A stretch of 64,000 nt of DNA from Flavobacterium hibisci (GTDB lineage Bacteria > Bacteroidota > Bacteroidia > Flavobacteriales > Flavobacteriaceae): contig NZ_JAIQDW010000019.1 in NCBI RefSeq assembly GCF_020026925.1, positions 1-64,000 of the forward strand, in the 5' to 3' direction. The notes below the pieces were generated by a model that did no database searches, was not told the DNA's origin, and was given only the letters and a program-made list of their open reading frames with translations. Shown piece by piece: positions 1-8,064 of this stretch (position 1 is its first letter; each line of letters begins with the position of its first letter). The position numbers were made by a program, and so were the translations under genes.

Positions 1-53
1 GACTACTTTTGAAGCTATACACACACCGCAATTTAATTAAATTGCAAGAATTA

Positions 54-79
54 GGAAAGCGAAAACTTTCCTTTTTTTT
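54..79 (+). terminator. Intrinsic terminator, plus strand
   Basis: A 6-bp stem (GGAAAG/CTTTCC) with a CGAAAA loop is followed by eight T residues. It would end a plus-strand transcript entering from the left of the window. The only hint of that gene is a possible TGA stop at 10-12; its body lies outside. Confidence 0.6.
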
Positions 80-83
80 ATGC

Positions 84-124
84 CACAAAAAAAGCTGCCT
101 CACTTTTGAGACAGCCTCTTTTTT
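84..124 (-). terminator. Intrinsic terminator of the hem operon
   Basis: On the minus strand an imperfect stem (GCTGTCTCA/TGAGGCAGC, one G-U pair) is followed by a run of seven T. It lies just beyond the hemF stop and probably ends the hem transcript, or attenuates it before genes further left. Confidence 0.65.
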
Positions 125-135
125 ATGCTTTGTAA

Positions 136-1038
136 TTAAATCCACTCAACAGGATTTTCCAATACTTTTATCAGTTTTGCTTCCTCGCTTCCAGATTCCG
201 GATGATGGTCATAAACCCATTGCACGTGAGGAGGCAAACTCATCAAAATACTTTCGATTCTTCCGTTGGTTTTTAATCCGAATAAAGTGCCCTTGTCATG
301 AACCAGATTAAACTCAACATAACGACCACGACGAATTTCCTGCCAGTTTCTGTTTTCTGGTGTATATTCTAAATTTTTTCTTCTTTCAACAATAGGAACA
401 TACGCTTTAAGGAAACTGTTTCCAACTTCGGTTACAAAATTGTACCAATCTTCCATTGACATTGACTCATTTGCTTTGCAATAATCAAAGAATAAACCGC
501 CAAGACCACGGGCTTCATTGCGGTGTGCATTCCAAAAATACGAATCGCATTGTTTTTTATATTTTGGATAAAACTCCAGATTGTGTTTGTCGCAGGCCAT
601 TTTACATGTTTGGTGAAAGTGTTTGGCATCTTCTTCAAACAAATAATAAGGCGTTAAATCCTGTCCGCCGCCAAACCATTGCTGGATAACATTTCCTGAT
701 TCGTCGTACATTTCAAAATAGCGCCAGTTGGCATGAACCGTCGGAATCATTGGGTTTTTTGGATGAATCACCAGACTTAATCCACAGGCAAAGAAATCAG
801 CTTCGCCAACGCCAAACATTTTTTGCATGGTTTCCGGCAATTTCCCATGAACGGCCGAAATGTTGACACCGCCTTTTTCGAAAACAGCTCCGTTTTCAAT
901 AACGCGCGTTCTCCCGCCACCGCCTTCAGCACGTTTCCATAAATCCTCACGGAATTTTGTGGTTCCGTCAACGGCTTCTAGTCCTGCTACAATTTGGTCT
1001 TGTAATTGTTGTATGTAGGCGTAAAATTTGTCTTTCAT
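136..1038 (-). CDS. hemF: Oxygen-dependent coproporphyrinogen III oxidase
   Basis: HemF converts coproporphyrinogen III to protoporphyrinogen IX by oxidative decarboxylation in the cytoplasm, using O2. The 300-residue length is normal for the family. The family signature is clear: a VHANWRYFEMYDE stretch near residue 101 and the WFGGGQDLTPYYLFEED block near residue 120, then HRNEARGLGGLFFDY. It is the last gene of the minus-strand hem cluster, five bases after a small unknown gene, and a terminator follows. Use of the aerobic enzyme fits a mainly aerobic flavobacterium. Identification is secure. Confidence 0.97.
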   Translation of the reverse strand: MKDKFYAYIQQLQDQIVAGLEAVDGTTKFREDLWKRAEGGGGRTRVIENGAVFEKGGVNISAVHGKLPETMQKMFGVGEADFFACGLSLVIHPKNPMIPTVHANWRYFEMYDESGNVIQQWFGGGQDLTPYYLFEEDAKHFHQTCKMACDKHNLEFYPKYKKQCDSYFWNAHRNEARGLGGLFFDYCKANESMSMEDWYNFVTEVGNSFLKAYVPIVERRKNLEYTPENRNWQEIRRGRYVEFNLVHDKGTLFGLKTNGRIESILMSLPPHVQWVYDHHPESGSEEAKLIKVLENPVEWI

Positions 1039-1043
1039 TGTTA

Positions 1044-1424
1044 TTATTTTTTGGCTTTCGCTGAAGCAATTTTCGAATTTATTCCAAAAGAAAAAACGTT
1101 GCTTTTCAGTTGAATATATTGATAAAGTGCCAAAGCTTTTTCCTGAAAGTTATATTCTTCGGTTTTAGATAATTCTAAAAGAAAATCGGCAAACTGTTCT
1201 AAATGATCAAAATCCAAATGACAACGCACTAATAAATCTATAAGTTCTTCATTAGAATGTTGTACTAAAGTTTCAATGTTTAAACCAAAGTCTTTTAGTT
1301 GATTTTCAATATCTCCTTTTTGAATATTGCTTAAAGGCTGAGGTACAAAAACAAGAGTACGCAATATTTTTAGAACATTGTCGATTCTGATTTTTTCTTC
1401 GTCTCTTAAACCTTTGTTGAGCAT
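1044..1424 (-). CDS. Hypothetical protein between hemE and hemF
   Basis: I do not recognise a family. The 126-residue product begins MLNKGLRDEEK and is mostly helical, acidic-to-neutral, with no signal peptide or membrane segment. It stops five bases before hemF, so the two are probably co-translated. The frame stays open up to a start at 1457, but those extra codons come from the REP palindrome at 1443-1469, so I prefer the ATG at 1422-1424. The repeat insertion may have changed the original 5' end of this gene. Confidence 0.6.
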   Translation of the reverse strand: MLNKGLRDEEKIRIDNVLKILRTLVFVPQPLSNIQKGDIENQLKDFGLNIETLVQHSNEELIDLLVRCHLDFDHLEQFADFLLELSKTEEYNFQEKALALYQYIQLKSNVFSFGINSKIASAKAKK

Positions 1425-1442
1425 GATTTTCTGTTCGTTCTC

Positions 1443-1469
1443 CTGCAAGGTTTTCAAAACCTTGTAGGT
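1443..1469. repeat. REP-like palindrome, RAYT-1 family
   Basis: CTGCAAGGTTTT/CAAAACCTTG forms a near-perfect hairpin. The same sequence recurs at 2172-2199 (opposite orientation) and 3271-3298. It lies on the left of the RAYT gene at 1540-2091 and overlaps an alternative start of the neighbouring unknown gene. Confidence 0.85.
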
Positions 1470-1539
1470 ATCAATTGATTACTATTTATAGAATTTTATT
1501 AGACTTTAAGGTTTTATAAAATTTGAAAGATGAAACCTA

Positions 1540-2091
1540 TTATTCAAAAGTATAAGTTTCGTTTAAAAAATCATTCTTTTGATTATGAGAAAAGATAAAA
1601 TTTTCTAAACCTCCAAATAAATTTATGATTTCATCTCTTTCTACTTTAGTTTCTTTATCAGATAAATAGGTCTGATAGGATGAAAATTGGAAACTTTTGA
1701 AATCTAAATCAAAATGATGTTTAGGATTCAAATGGATATAAACAATCAACTGTTTTAAATAAGTTTCGTCTTTTAATTTTATTCTTTTGAAATGTTTTTC
1801 AAATAAACTTCCAGTTCTGTTAACTTGCTTATTGAAAGCTTTTGCATATGAATTAAACAAGTTTGAGAATGCCTGAGTAACCTCTTTTTCTTCTGAATTA
1901 AGACGAATAATCAAGTGAAAATGATTATTCATTAAACAATACGCAAAAATTGAAATTTTGTCTTTGGAATATTTAGCTAACTGTTTTAAGAAATAAAGTT
2001 TGTTAGCGTCATTTTCAAAAACAGTTTTTCCGTTTATCCCTCGATTATAAATATGATAATAACAATCTTTTTCTAAAACTTCTAATTTCAT
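1540..2091 (-). mobile_element. REP-associated tyrosine transposase (RAYT-1)
   Basis: This 183-residue single-strand HUH/Y1 transposase belongs to the IS200-related REP-associated group. The HUH motif reads NNHFHLIIRL near residue 55, and the N-terminal YYHIYNRGINGKTVF block is typical of RAYTs. The Tyr-bearing helix lies near residue 115 (YLKQLIVYIHLNPKHH). RAYTs act on palindromic REPs in the host genome rather than carrying IS ends. That fits here: matching palindromes lie on both sides at 1443-1469, 2172-2199 and 3271-3349. The gene splits the heme operon between hemE and the hemF unit. It looks intact. Confidence 0.88.
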
Positions 2092-2171
2092 ATTGTTATT
2101 AGTTTTTTATTCTGCAAGTTTTAAACCTTTTAGACATTCTTCATATTTGCTGCTCGAAACTTTGCAAATAT

Positions 2172-2199
2172 ACCTACAAGGTTTTGGAAACCTTGCAGG
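2172..2199. repeat. REP-like palindrome, RAYT-1 family
   Basis: This is the same palindrome as at 1443-1469 in opposite orientation, with one changed base in the loop (GGTTTTGGAAACC). With the first copy it brackets the RAYT-1 gene, giving head-to-head REPs around a transposase. Confidence 0.85.
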
Positions 2200-2226
2200 A
2201 ATGCACACGGAATACTTTCAACTTAT

Positions 2227-3252
2227 TTACTGCCCGTACTCCTTAACCGCATCAATAAACGCCTTAGCATGATCTACAGGGATATTTGGTAAAATTCCGT
2301 GCCCCAAATTCACTACATATTTATCTTTTCCGAATTCGTCGATCATTTCGTGAACCATTTTCTTGATAGTCGGAATTGGGGAGAGTAATCTTGACGGATC
2401 GAAATTCCCTTGTAAAGTAACATTTCCACCCGACAAGTAACGTGCATTTCTTGCAGAGCATGTCCAGTCAACTCCTAATGCAGAAGCTTTACTTTTGCCC
2501 ATTTCACCCAAAGCAAACCAACATCCTTTTCCGAAAACAATAACTGGCGTGATTTCAGCTAAAGCGTCAACAATCTGATTGATGTATTTCCATGAAAATT
2601 CCTGATAATCAACCGGAGAAAGCATTCCGCCCCAGGAATCAAAAATCTGAACGGCATTTACACCCGATTTTACTTTTTCTTTTAAGTATAAAATAGTCGT
2701 ATCGGTGATTTTTTGTAATAAAGTGTGCGCTGCAATTGGGTTTGAAAAACAAAATCCTTTTGCAGTATCAAAACTTTTAGAACCTTTTCCTTCCACAGCA
2801 TAGCAGAAAATGGTCCAAGGCGAACCTGCGAAACCAATTAACGGAACTTCATCATTCAACATTTCTTTGGTTAATTTAATAGCATCAAAAACATATCCTA
2901 AAGTTTCATTTACATCCGGAACAAAAACCTGATTTACCTGTTCCATCGTACGAATCGGATCCGGAATAATCGGACCTAAATTGTCTTTCAATTCTACGTG
3001 AATTCCCATTGCTCTTGGAACAACCAAAATATCTGAGAATAAAATCGCAGCATCCGGAGCAATTCTGCGAATGGGCTGAACTGTGATCTCTGCAGCTAAT
3101 TCCGGAGTTTCGCATCTGGTGAAAAAATCATATTTATCACGCAGGGCTCTGAATTCAGGTAAATATCTTCCTGCCTGACGCATCATCCATACTGGTGGAC
3201 GCTGTACTGTTTCTCCTTTTAAAGCTTTTAAAAATAGGTCATTTTTTAACAT
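2227..3252 (-). CDS. hemE: Uroporphyrinogen decarboxylase
   Basis: HemE removes four carboxyl groups from uroporphyrinogen III to give coproporphyrinogen III. The 341-residue length is normal. The N-terminal signature PPVWMMRQAGRYLPEFRALR is at residues 20-39 and holds the substrate-binding Arg residues. FSDILVVPRAMG and the C-terminal NLGHGILPNIPVDHAK are also typical. It follows hemD on the minus strand after a gap of about 100 bases that holds two REP palindromes, so transcription from hemA may be reduced here. Confidence 0.97.
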   Translation of the reverse strand: MLKNDLFLKALKGETVQRPPVWMMRQAGRYLPEFRALRDKYDFFTRCETPELAAEITVQPIRRIAPDAAILFSDILVVPRAMGIHVELKDNLGPIIPDPIRTMEQVNQVFVPDVNETLGYVFDAIKLTKEMLNDEVPLIGFAGSPWTIFCYAVEGKGSKSFDTAKGFCFSNPIAAHTLLQKITDTTILYLKEKVKSGVNAVQIFDSWGGMLSPVDYQEFSWKYINQIVDALAEITPVIVFGKGCWFALGEMGKSKASALGVDWTCSARNARYLSGGNVTLQGNFDPSRLLSPIPTIKKMVHEMIDEFGKDKYVVNLGHGILPNIPVDHAKAFIDAVKEYGQ

Positions 3253-3270
3253 CTCTTAATTTTCTTTATC

Positions 3271-3349
3271 CTGCAAGGTTTTCAAAACCTTGTAGGTATT
3301 ATTGTTGATTACTATAGAAACCTACAAGGTTTTTGAAACCTGTTAGGTT
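3271..3349. repeat. Pair of REP-like palindromes between hemD and hemE
   Basis: Two palindromes lie about 20 bases apart. The first (3271-3298) is identical in core to the copy at 1443. The second (3319-3349) is in opposite orientation and diverged (CCTACAAGGTTTTTGAAACC, then TGTTAGGTT). A short TTGATTACTAT segment lies between them and also follows the copy at 1443. A head-to-head REP pair of this kind is what RAYTs are thought to mobilise. Confidence 0.8.
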
Positions 3350-3357
3350 TGTTATTG

Positions 3358-4023
3358 TTATTTATATTCCTGAATTACATCTTCAATCACGTCCTCAATT
3401 GTAGGCTGATCTGCGATGATGATATTTTTAGTGATTTTTGCTAAAGCATCTGCGGTGGTATCACCAATGCAGAAACAGATTTGTTTTTGAATTTTATTGT
3501 CTTTCAGATAACTTTTAACTCCGGACGGGCTAAAAAACAAAATCGCTTCCGGATTTGCTTTTATTTTCTGAGGCTGTAATGTTGTGTCGTACACCTGAAT
3601 TTCGTTGAATTTAATGCCGTTTTCTTTTAAAGCTTCAGGCAAAGTATCTCTTCTAAGATTTCCGCTGAAAAAAGTATAGCTCTCACTTCCATAAATCAAA
3701 GTAATGATTTCGGCTAAATCTGCGGCATAACCCGTGTAAGCAACAATGTTGAATCCGTTATCCGTCAGTAAATTTTTGGTTTTAAGCCCAACGCAATACA
3801 CGTTTTTCTTTTTAAGCTCTTCTGATTTTGGATGAGATAAAACGCTGTGAACCGCATTCTGACTTGTAAAAATCAGATTTTCGTTGAGGTCTTTTAATTC
3901 GAAAGGTTTGTTTTCAGTTTTGATGAAATCGGCTTCGATTATTTCAATGCCATATTTCATTAACTCTTGCTTGTGAAGCGGAGATAATATTTTAGTAGAT
4001 AGTATCTGAACTGGATTTGCCAT
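3358..4023 (-). CDS. hemD: Uroporphyrinogen-III synthase
   Basis: HemD closes hydroxymethylbilane to uroporphyrinogen III with ring D inversion. The 221-residue product has the loose sequence typical of this family, but FTSQNAVHSVL near residue 52, the FFSGNLRRDTLPEAL block near residue 118 and ILFFSPSGVKSYL near residue 160 mark a HemD fold. Its start overlaps the hemC stop region (both at 4023), which indicates translational coupling. Assignment rests on both sequence and the hemC-hemD-hemE order. Confidence 0.93.
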   Translation of the reverse strand: MANPVQILSTKILSPLHKQELMKYGIEIIEADFIKTENKPFELKDLNENLIFTSQNAVHSVLSHPKSEELKKKNVYCVGLKTKNLLTDNGFNIVAYTGYAADLAEIITLIYGSESYTFFSGNLRRDTLPEALKENGIKFNEIQVYDTTLQPQKIKANPEAILFFSPSGVKSYLKDNKIQKQICFCIGDTTADALAKITKNIIIADQPTIEDVIEDVIQEYK

Positions 4024-4946
4024 TATTTTTTCAGGGATTCTTTGATTTTCTGCATTAATTCCGTTCCACCATTATTCAAAATCTCCTGAGCTGAGTTGAA
4101 ACCTAGTTTTTTCCATTCTGAAATGTCAACCGTTTTGTTTATTTCTAGTTTCTGTTTTCCGTCAATAGAAAGTAAAACGCCTTGAAAATGTAAAGTGTCT
4201 TCATCTTCGTTATAGGTAACCAAAGCTCCAATCGGTGCTGTACAACCGCCTTCCAGCGTTCTTAAAAATTGGCGTTCGATGTAAGTGCAAATTTCAGTTT
4301 CAATATCATTTAACTGCGAAAGTGCATCTAAAGTATAATTGTCGCTTTCCATTGCCACAACCAGCATTGCTCCTTGTGCGGGTGCGGGAATCATCCAGTC
4401 TAAGTTGATGTAGCTTTCTGGTTTTAGATTAATCCGTTCTAAACCTGCTGCTGCAAAAACAGCTCCGTCCCAGTTGTTGTCCTGCAATTTCTGCATACGT
4501 GTGTTTACATTTCCGCGTAAATCAACTACAGTATGATTTGGATATTTGTTAAACCATTGTGCCTGGCGGCGCAGACTTCCGGTTGCGATGGTACTTGGAT
4601 TGGCAAAATCAGGATTTCCTTTATGGACTAAAATGTCTAAAACGTTCGCTCTTGGTAAAACTGCAGCCTGGACAATCCCTTTTGGTAAAGCAGTTGGAAC
4701 ATCTTTCATCGAATGCACTGCAATATCAATATCGCCATTAATCATGGCAATGTCTAAAGTTTTAGTAAAGATTCCGGTAATGCCGAGTTCGTAAAGAGGT
4801 TTGTCGAGAATAATATCTCCCTGGGATTTTACGGCAACAATTTCAGTTTTAAAGCCTAAATCATTTAATTTTTTTTCGACTGTGTGGGCCTGCCAAAGTG
4901 CGAGCTCACTATCGCGGGTTCCTATTCTGATAACTTTTTGAGCCAT
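4023..4946 (-). CDS. hemC: Porphobilinogen deaminase (hydroxymethylbilane synthase)
   Basis: HemC joins four porphobilinogen units into hydroxymethylbilane on a dipyrromethane cofactor. The cofactor-carrying Cys is Cys235 in LEGGCTAPIGA. The catalytic Asp lies in the SMKDVPT motif near residue 82, and ATGSLRRQAQ near residue 122 is the substrate-binding Arg cluster. The length of 307 is normal. It lies 43 bases after hemA and overlaps hemD, so it belongs to the core of the operon. Confidence 0.97.
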   Translation of the reverse strand: MAQKVIRIGTRDSELALWQAHTVEKKLNDLGFKTEIVAVKSQGDIILDKPLYELGITGIFTKTLDIAMINGDIDIAVHSMKDVPTALPKGIVQAAVLPRANVLDILVHKGNPDFANPSTIATGSLRRQAQWFNKYPNHTVVDLRGNVNTRMQKLQDNNWDGAVFAAAGLERINLKPESYINLDWMIPAPAQGAMLVVAMESDNYTLDALSQLNDIETEICTYIERQFLRTLEGGCTAPIGALVTYNEDEDTLHFQGVLLSIDGKQKLEINKTVDISEWKKLGFNSAQEILNNGGTELMQKIKESLKK

Positions 4947-4989
4947 ATTTTTTTGGATCCTTAAAAGTAAGGAACATTCTGTTTAACTG

Positions 4990-6294
4990 TTATGAGAGGT
5001 TGATTTTGTATTTTTCTTCAATTGGGGAAGGGATAATTTTTGGTGCAAGCTGTCCAATCTGAAATACTTTTTCAATAAACTCAATACTTTCGTCAATCGA
5101 TGTGTTTTCGTCTTTTAAGTGACTGGCAAACTGACTGGTGATTTTTTGTATAATTCGGGAACTGATTAATTCAGCCTGTTCTTCATCAAAATTTAGCATT
5201 TTCTTTTTATGAAAAGCCAGTTCTCCGGCAACCATATCGTTTAGTTTTGCTTTTAGCGCATGAATGGTAGGAGCATATTTACGGCCATTCATCCAAATAT
5301 TGAACTCTAATTTCATATCCTCAATTATAGCTTCGGCAGCCGGAATATGCTGTTTTCTTCTTTCAAGGGTATCATCTGTCATTTGTGACAGATAATCTAA
5401 ATGTATTAAAGTTACACCCGGTATTTGTTCCACATCAGGATTTACATTTCTTGGGATAGATAAATCCAGAATCAATAACGGTTTTTTTAAATTTAGTAAT
5501 GTTTTGTCAATAGTTGGATTTTTTGCTCCTGTTGCTACAACCAAAACATCGGCTTGTTGTAGTTCTTCCTGCAGGTTAGCGTAATCTTTTACAATTACAT
5601 TTAGTTTTCCGGCAAGGATTTCGGCTTTGTTTTTCGTTCTGTTGATAAGCGTAATGTGACCGTTTTTTGTATGTTTTACTAAATTTTCGCAGGTATTTCG
5701 TCCTATTTTTCCAGTTCCGAATAGCAGAATATTTTTGTTTCTAATATCTTCTACGTTTTTAATAATATATTGAACCGATGCAAACGAAACCGATGTTGCA
5801 CCAGAAGAAATTTCAGTATCTGTTTTGACCTTCTTGCTTGCCTGAATAACGCTATTAACAAGACGATCAATAAAAGTATTAATTAAGCCCTCGGATTTAC
5901 TAAGGTTGAAAGCGATTTTAATTTGGCTGATGATTTCAAAATCACCCAAAATCTGACTGTCTAAACCTGTTCCTACGCGAAACATATGGTTTACAGCTTC
6001 CTGATTTTTGTAGATATAGGCAACTTCGCGAAATTCCTCAACGGAACCATTACTGTTATCGCAAAGTAATTTGATTAATTCGTACGGATGATTGGCAAAA
6101 CCATAAATTTCAGTTCTGTTGCAGGTAGAAGTGACAATTAATGATTCTATTCCTTCGGTTTTTGCCTGAGCAAGTAAATCAGATTGTGCTTTAGCGTCTA
6201 AACTAAATTTTCCCCTAATTGTAGCATCTGCTTTTTTATAACTTAAACCTAAAGCGTAAAAAGTGGTAGTTCTGGACATATTAAAATTTTCCAT
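4990..6294 (-). CDS. hemA: Glutamyl-tRNA reductase
   Basis: HemA reduces Glu-tRNA(Glu) to glutamate-1-semialdehyde, the committed step of the C5 heme pathway. The catalytic Cys lies in VTSTCNRTEIYGF near residue 58. The NADPH-binding domain begins at LLFGTGKIGRNTCENL near residue 190, and a dimerisation helix region follows. The product has 434 residues. The start at 6294 is used here; a second ATG five codons later (6279) is equally good because neither has a strong ribosome binding site. It is the first gene of the minus-strand hem operon. Confidence 0.96.
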   Translation of the reverse strand: MENFNMSRTTTFYALGLSYKKADATIRGKFSLDAKAQSDLLAQAKTEGIESLIVTSTCNRTEIYGFANHPYELIKLLCDNSNGSVEEFREVAYIYKNQEAVNHMFRVGTGLDSQILGDFEIISQIKIAFNLSKSEGLINTFIDRLVNSVIQASKKVKTDTEISSGATSVSFASVQYIIKNVEDIRNKNILLFGTGKIGRNTCENLVKHTKNGHITLINRTKNKAEILAGKLNVIVKDYANLQEELQQADVLVVATGAKNPTIDKTLLNLKKPLLILDLSIPRNVNPDVEQIPGVTLIHLDYLSQMTDDTLERRKQHIPAAEAIIEDMKLEFNIWMNGRKYAPTIHALKAKLNDMVAGELAFHKKKMLNFDEEQAELISSRIIQKITSQFASHLKDENTSIDESIEFIEKVFQIGQLAPKIIPSPIEEKYKINLS

Positions 6295-6606
6295 ATTATA
6301 CTTTCGTTAAAAAGTGCAACAAAATTATTACTAAGTAATTTATAAAAACAACGCTAGAGGTACTTTTTATATCGCTATGGAATAAATTGATTCATTTTGG
6401 CTGTTTTAAATAGGATTTATTGCCGCTTATAATGATATCAAGGATTCAACAACTTGTTATGTATATTTATTCTAAATAACAATCTGGCTTTTGTTTTAAA
6501 TAGCTTGCGAAAAAATATCGCTATGAGTTCGGATTCATTTTCTGTTTTATATCTTATTCAATTTCATTGCGGTAGAAATTTAAATATAAAAACAGTTTCA
6601 TGAAAT
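6295..6606. other. Intergenic region upstream of hemA
   Basis: About 310 bases without a gene. Next to hemA it holds a candidate promoter and a 13-bp palindrome, listed separately. The rest is AT-rich with no recognisable gene, repeat or RNA. Confidence 0.6.
6320..6351 (-). promoter_or_regulatory. Candidate hemA promoter with internal palindrome
   Basis: On the minus strand TAATTTTG (6320-6327) fits the Bacteroidota -7 motif TAnnTTTG, and a TTG lies 21 bases upstream (6349-6351). Between the two elements is the perfect palindrome ATTACTAAGTAAT (6326-6338), a plausible operator. No transcription start is known; this is inferred from sequence only. Confidence 0.4.
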
Positions 6607-6635
6607 AAAACCCTACCTTCAACAGGCAGGGTTTT
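6607..6635 (-). terminator. Terminator after the globin-like lipoprotein gene
   Basis: AAAACCCT-A-CCT and AGG-C-AGGGTTTT form a stem with a five-base loop, with A/T runs on both sides. It lies 12 bases past the stop of the minus-strand lipoprotein gene and could work on both strands. Confidence 0.7.
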
Positions 6636-6647
6636 AAGAAAAATCAA

Positions 6648-7232
6648 TTATTTTTGAACGATTGGTGTTCTTAAAGATTCTAATACAGCTACAATATCAG
6701 TGTAAAGTTCAGTATTAGAAGCAACACCGTTTGCATTAGCTGCAGCACCAACATATCCTTCGAATTTTGTATAATCTGCATTACTGGCTTTTGTTCCCAT
6801 ACGTTTATTGACTGCCGGATCATGTGCAGCAACCATATTTAAGCCTGAATAAGTATTCACTGCATTTGTTCCTCCTGTATTATAAGAGAAGAAATCAGTT
6901 AAGTTATCTGATAATTTAGCAATGTTAGTAGCCTGAGTATTCCCTGTTTCTGCTAAAAGAGGGGCAAAGTGCGCCTGCAAATTACCGGATGCATTAGCCT
7001 GGATATCGGCTACAATTAATCCTATAGTGGAGTTCACCACTTTGCGGAAACTTAAACGCCCCTTCTCGATCATTTGTCCTGAGTTATCGGGATCTGCAAC
7101 CATTGTAGTTCCACCCAGACGACTGTAGATAGATGCTTTTACAGGTGCAGAATCATCATCATTGCTGCAGGAAGTTAAAGTTGCCGATGCCATTATCAGA
7201 ACACTAAGTGTAATTTTAGAAAAATTTTTCAT
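6648..7232 (-). CDS. Lipoprotein with a truncated-hemoglobin-like domain
   Basis: The 194-residue product has a lipoprotein signal ending at Cys22 (LTSCSNDDD), so it is probably membrane-anchored in the periplasm or exposed. After it, SIYSRLGGTTMV (residues 34-45) matches the N-terminus of group 1 truncated hemoglobins. DFFSYNTGGTNAVNTYSGLNMVAAH (residues 113-137) then matches their E-F region. His137 aligns with the heme-binding proximal His, and a C-terminal helix ends in VLESLRTPIV. About 19 extra residues follow the LGGTT block. It is downstream of the membrane protein gene at 7251 by 18 bases and sits in the heme gene cluster. Heme or O2/NO binding is inferred by fold. Confidence 0.7.
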   Translation of the reverse strand: MKNFSKITLSVLIMASATLTSCSNDDDSAPVKASIYSRLGGTTMVADPDNSGQMIEKGRLSFRKVVNSTIGLIVADIQANASGNLQAHFAPLLAETGNTQATNIAKLSDNLTDFFSYNTGGTNAVNTYSGLNMVAAHDPAVNKRMGTKASNADYTKFEGYVGAAANANGVASNTELYTDIVAVLESLRTPIVQK

Positions 7233-7250
7233 AATAAAATATTTAAAGGG

Positions 7251-7685
7251 TTAATTAAAAAACTGATTTATTTTTTGAGATAATTTATAGCTCATACTAT
7301 TTTGATTTACAGGGCAAACTTCCTTGTTGGCTAAATTTGCCGGCAGAATATAACGTTTGGCATCATAAGGTCTTTTGCTCATTAATTCATTATATACTTT
7401 TTCAGAATTCGTGATTTTATTGTTGTGGAAATACACGACCACATTTCTTTTCACTATAATCGAATCAGAGGTAAGTCCTTTGATAGATCTTAAATCAGAG
7501 CATATTTGTCTGGCCTGGACAGAATCGATGTTTTCCTTAAAATCAATACGGCTTACCTGTAAATTCGGGCTTTCATAAACTGCAGGTTTGGCAGTAATAA
7601 TGTGAAAAAGCAAAATGCAAAAGAATAGTATGGTAATCACCAAACCTGCCCTAAGGATCTTTTTTATTGTTTTGTTTGTTTTCAT
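7251..7685 (-). CDS. Membrane-anchored protein with HMA-like pattern
   Basis: The 144-residue protein has one N-terminal membrane helix (about residues 14-33) and a small soluble domain. The soluble part (VSRIDFKENIDSVQARQICSD, then KGLTSDSIIVKRNVVVYFHN) has the beta-alpha-beta-beta rhythm of heavy-metal-associated domains. It has a single Cys where CxxC would be, and a second Cys near the end. I do not recognise a named family. It is the first gene of a two-gene unit with the globin-like lipoprotein, so the two may act together at the membrane. Confidence 0.6.
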   Translation of the reverse strand: MKTNKTIKKILRAGLVITILFFCILLFHIITAKPAVYESPNLQVSRIDFKENIDSVQARQICSDLRSIKGLTSDSIIVKRNVVVYFHNNKITNSEKVYNELMSKRPYDAKRYILPANLANKEVCPVNQNSMSYKLSQKINQFFN

Positions 7686-8064
7686 ATTTGTAATTTTTAA
7701 AATGGTTAGATTTTGAAAATTATATACGGATGCTTTTTGAGTGTGGTTTTAATTTATATAGGAAAAATATTAATTTAGAATTGTTATGAATAGCTAAAAC
7801 GTTATCACTATTCTTAAAATGCCAAATTTATTTTGGAGTCAGAAAACAGATTTGAGGCTTAAAGCCAGTGATTTGGAGTAATTTTTAGTATGGCAACTCC
7901 ATCAAAAAGATAAGTGATTTCAACTTGCATTTGAATAATCAAACAATAAAGATTTTATAAATTTAAGTGCAGGTAATCGGATAAACCATCAAAAAGATTT
8001 AATTTTGAATGTCCAATTATTCGTTTTATTAAAAACGGGAATAGTAACCTGAATAAAGAAATCA
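7686..8064. other. Divergent intergenic region
   Basis: About 380 bases between the divergent globin unit and the AraC-type gene. The promoters of both must lie here, but I see no convincing -7/-33 pair and no repeat. AT-rich sequence, otherwise nothing recognisable. Confidence 0.5.

Noticed and set aside
9..311. Plus-strand open frame of 100 codons opposite hemF
   Set aside because: It runs across two terminators and the hemF 3' end in antisense; low-complexity composition, no family features.
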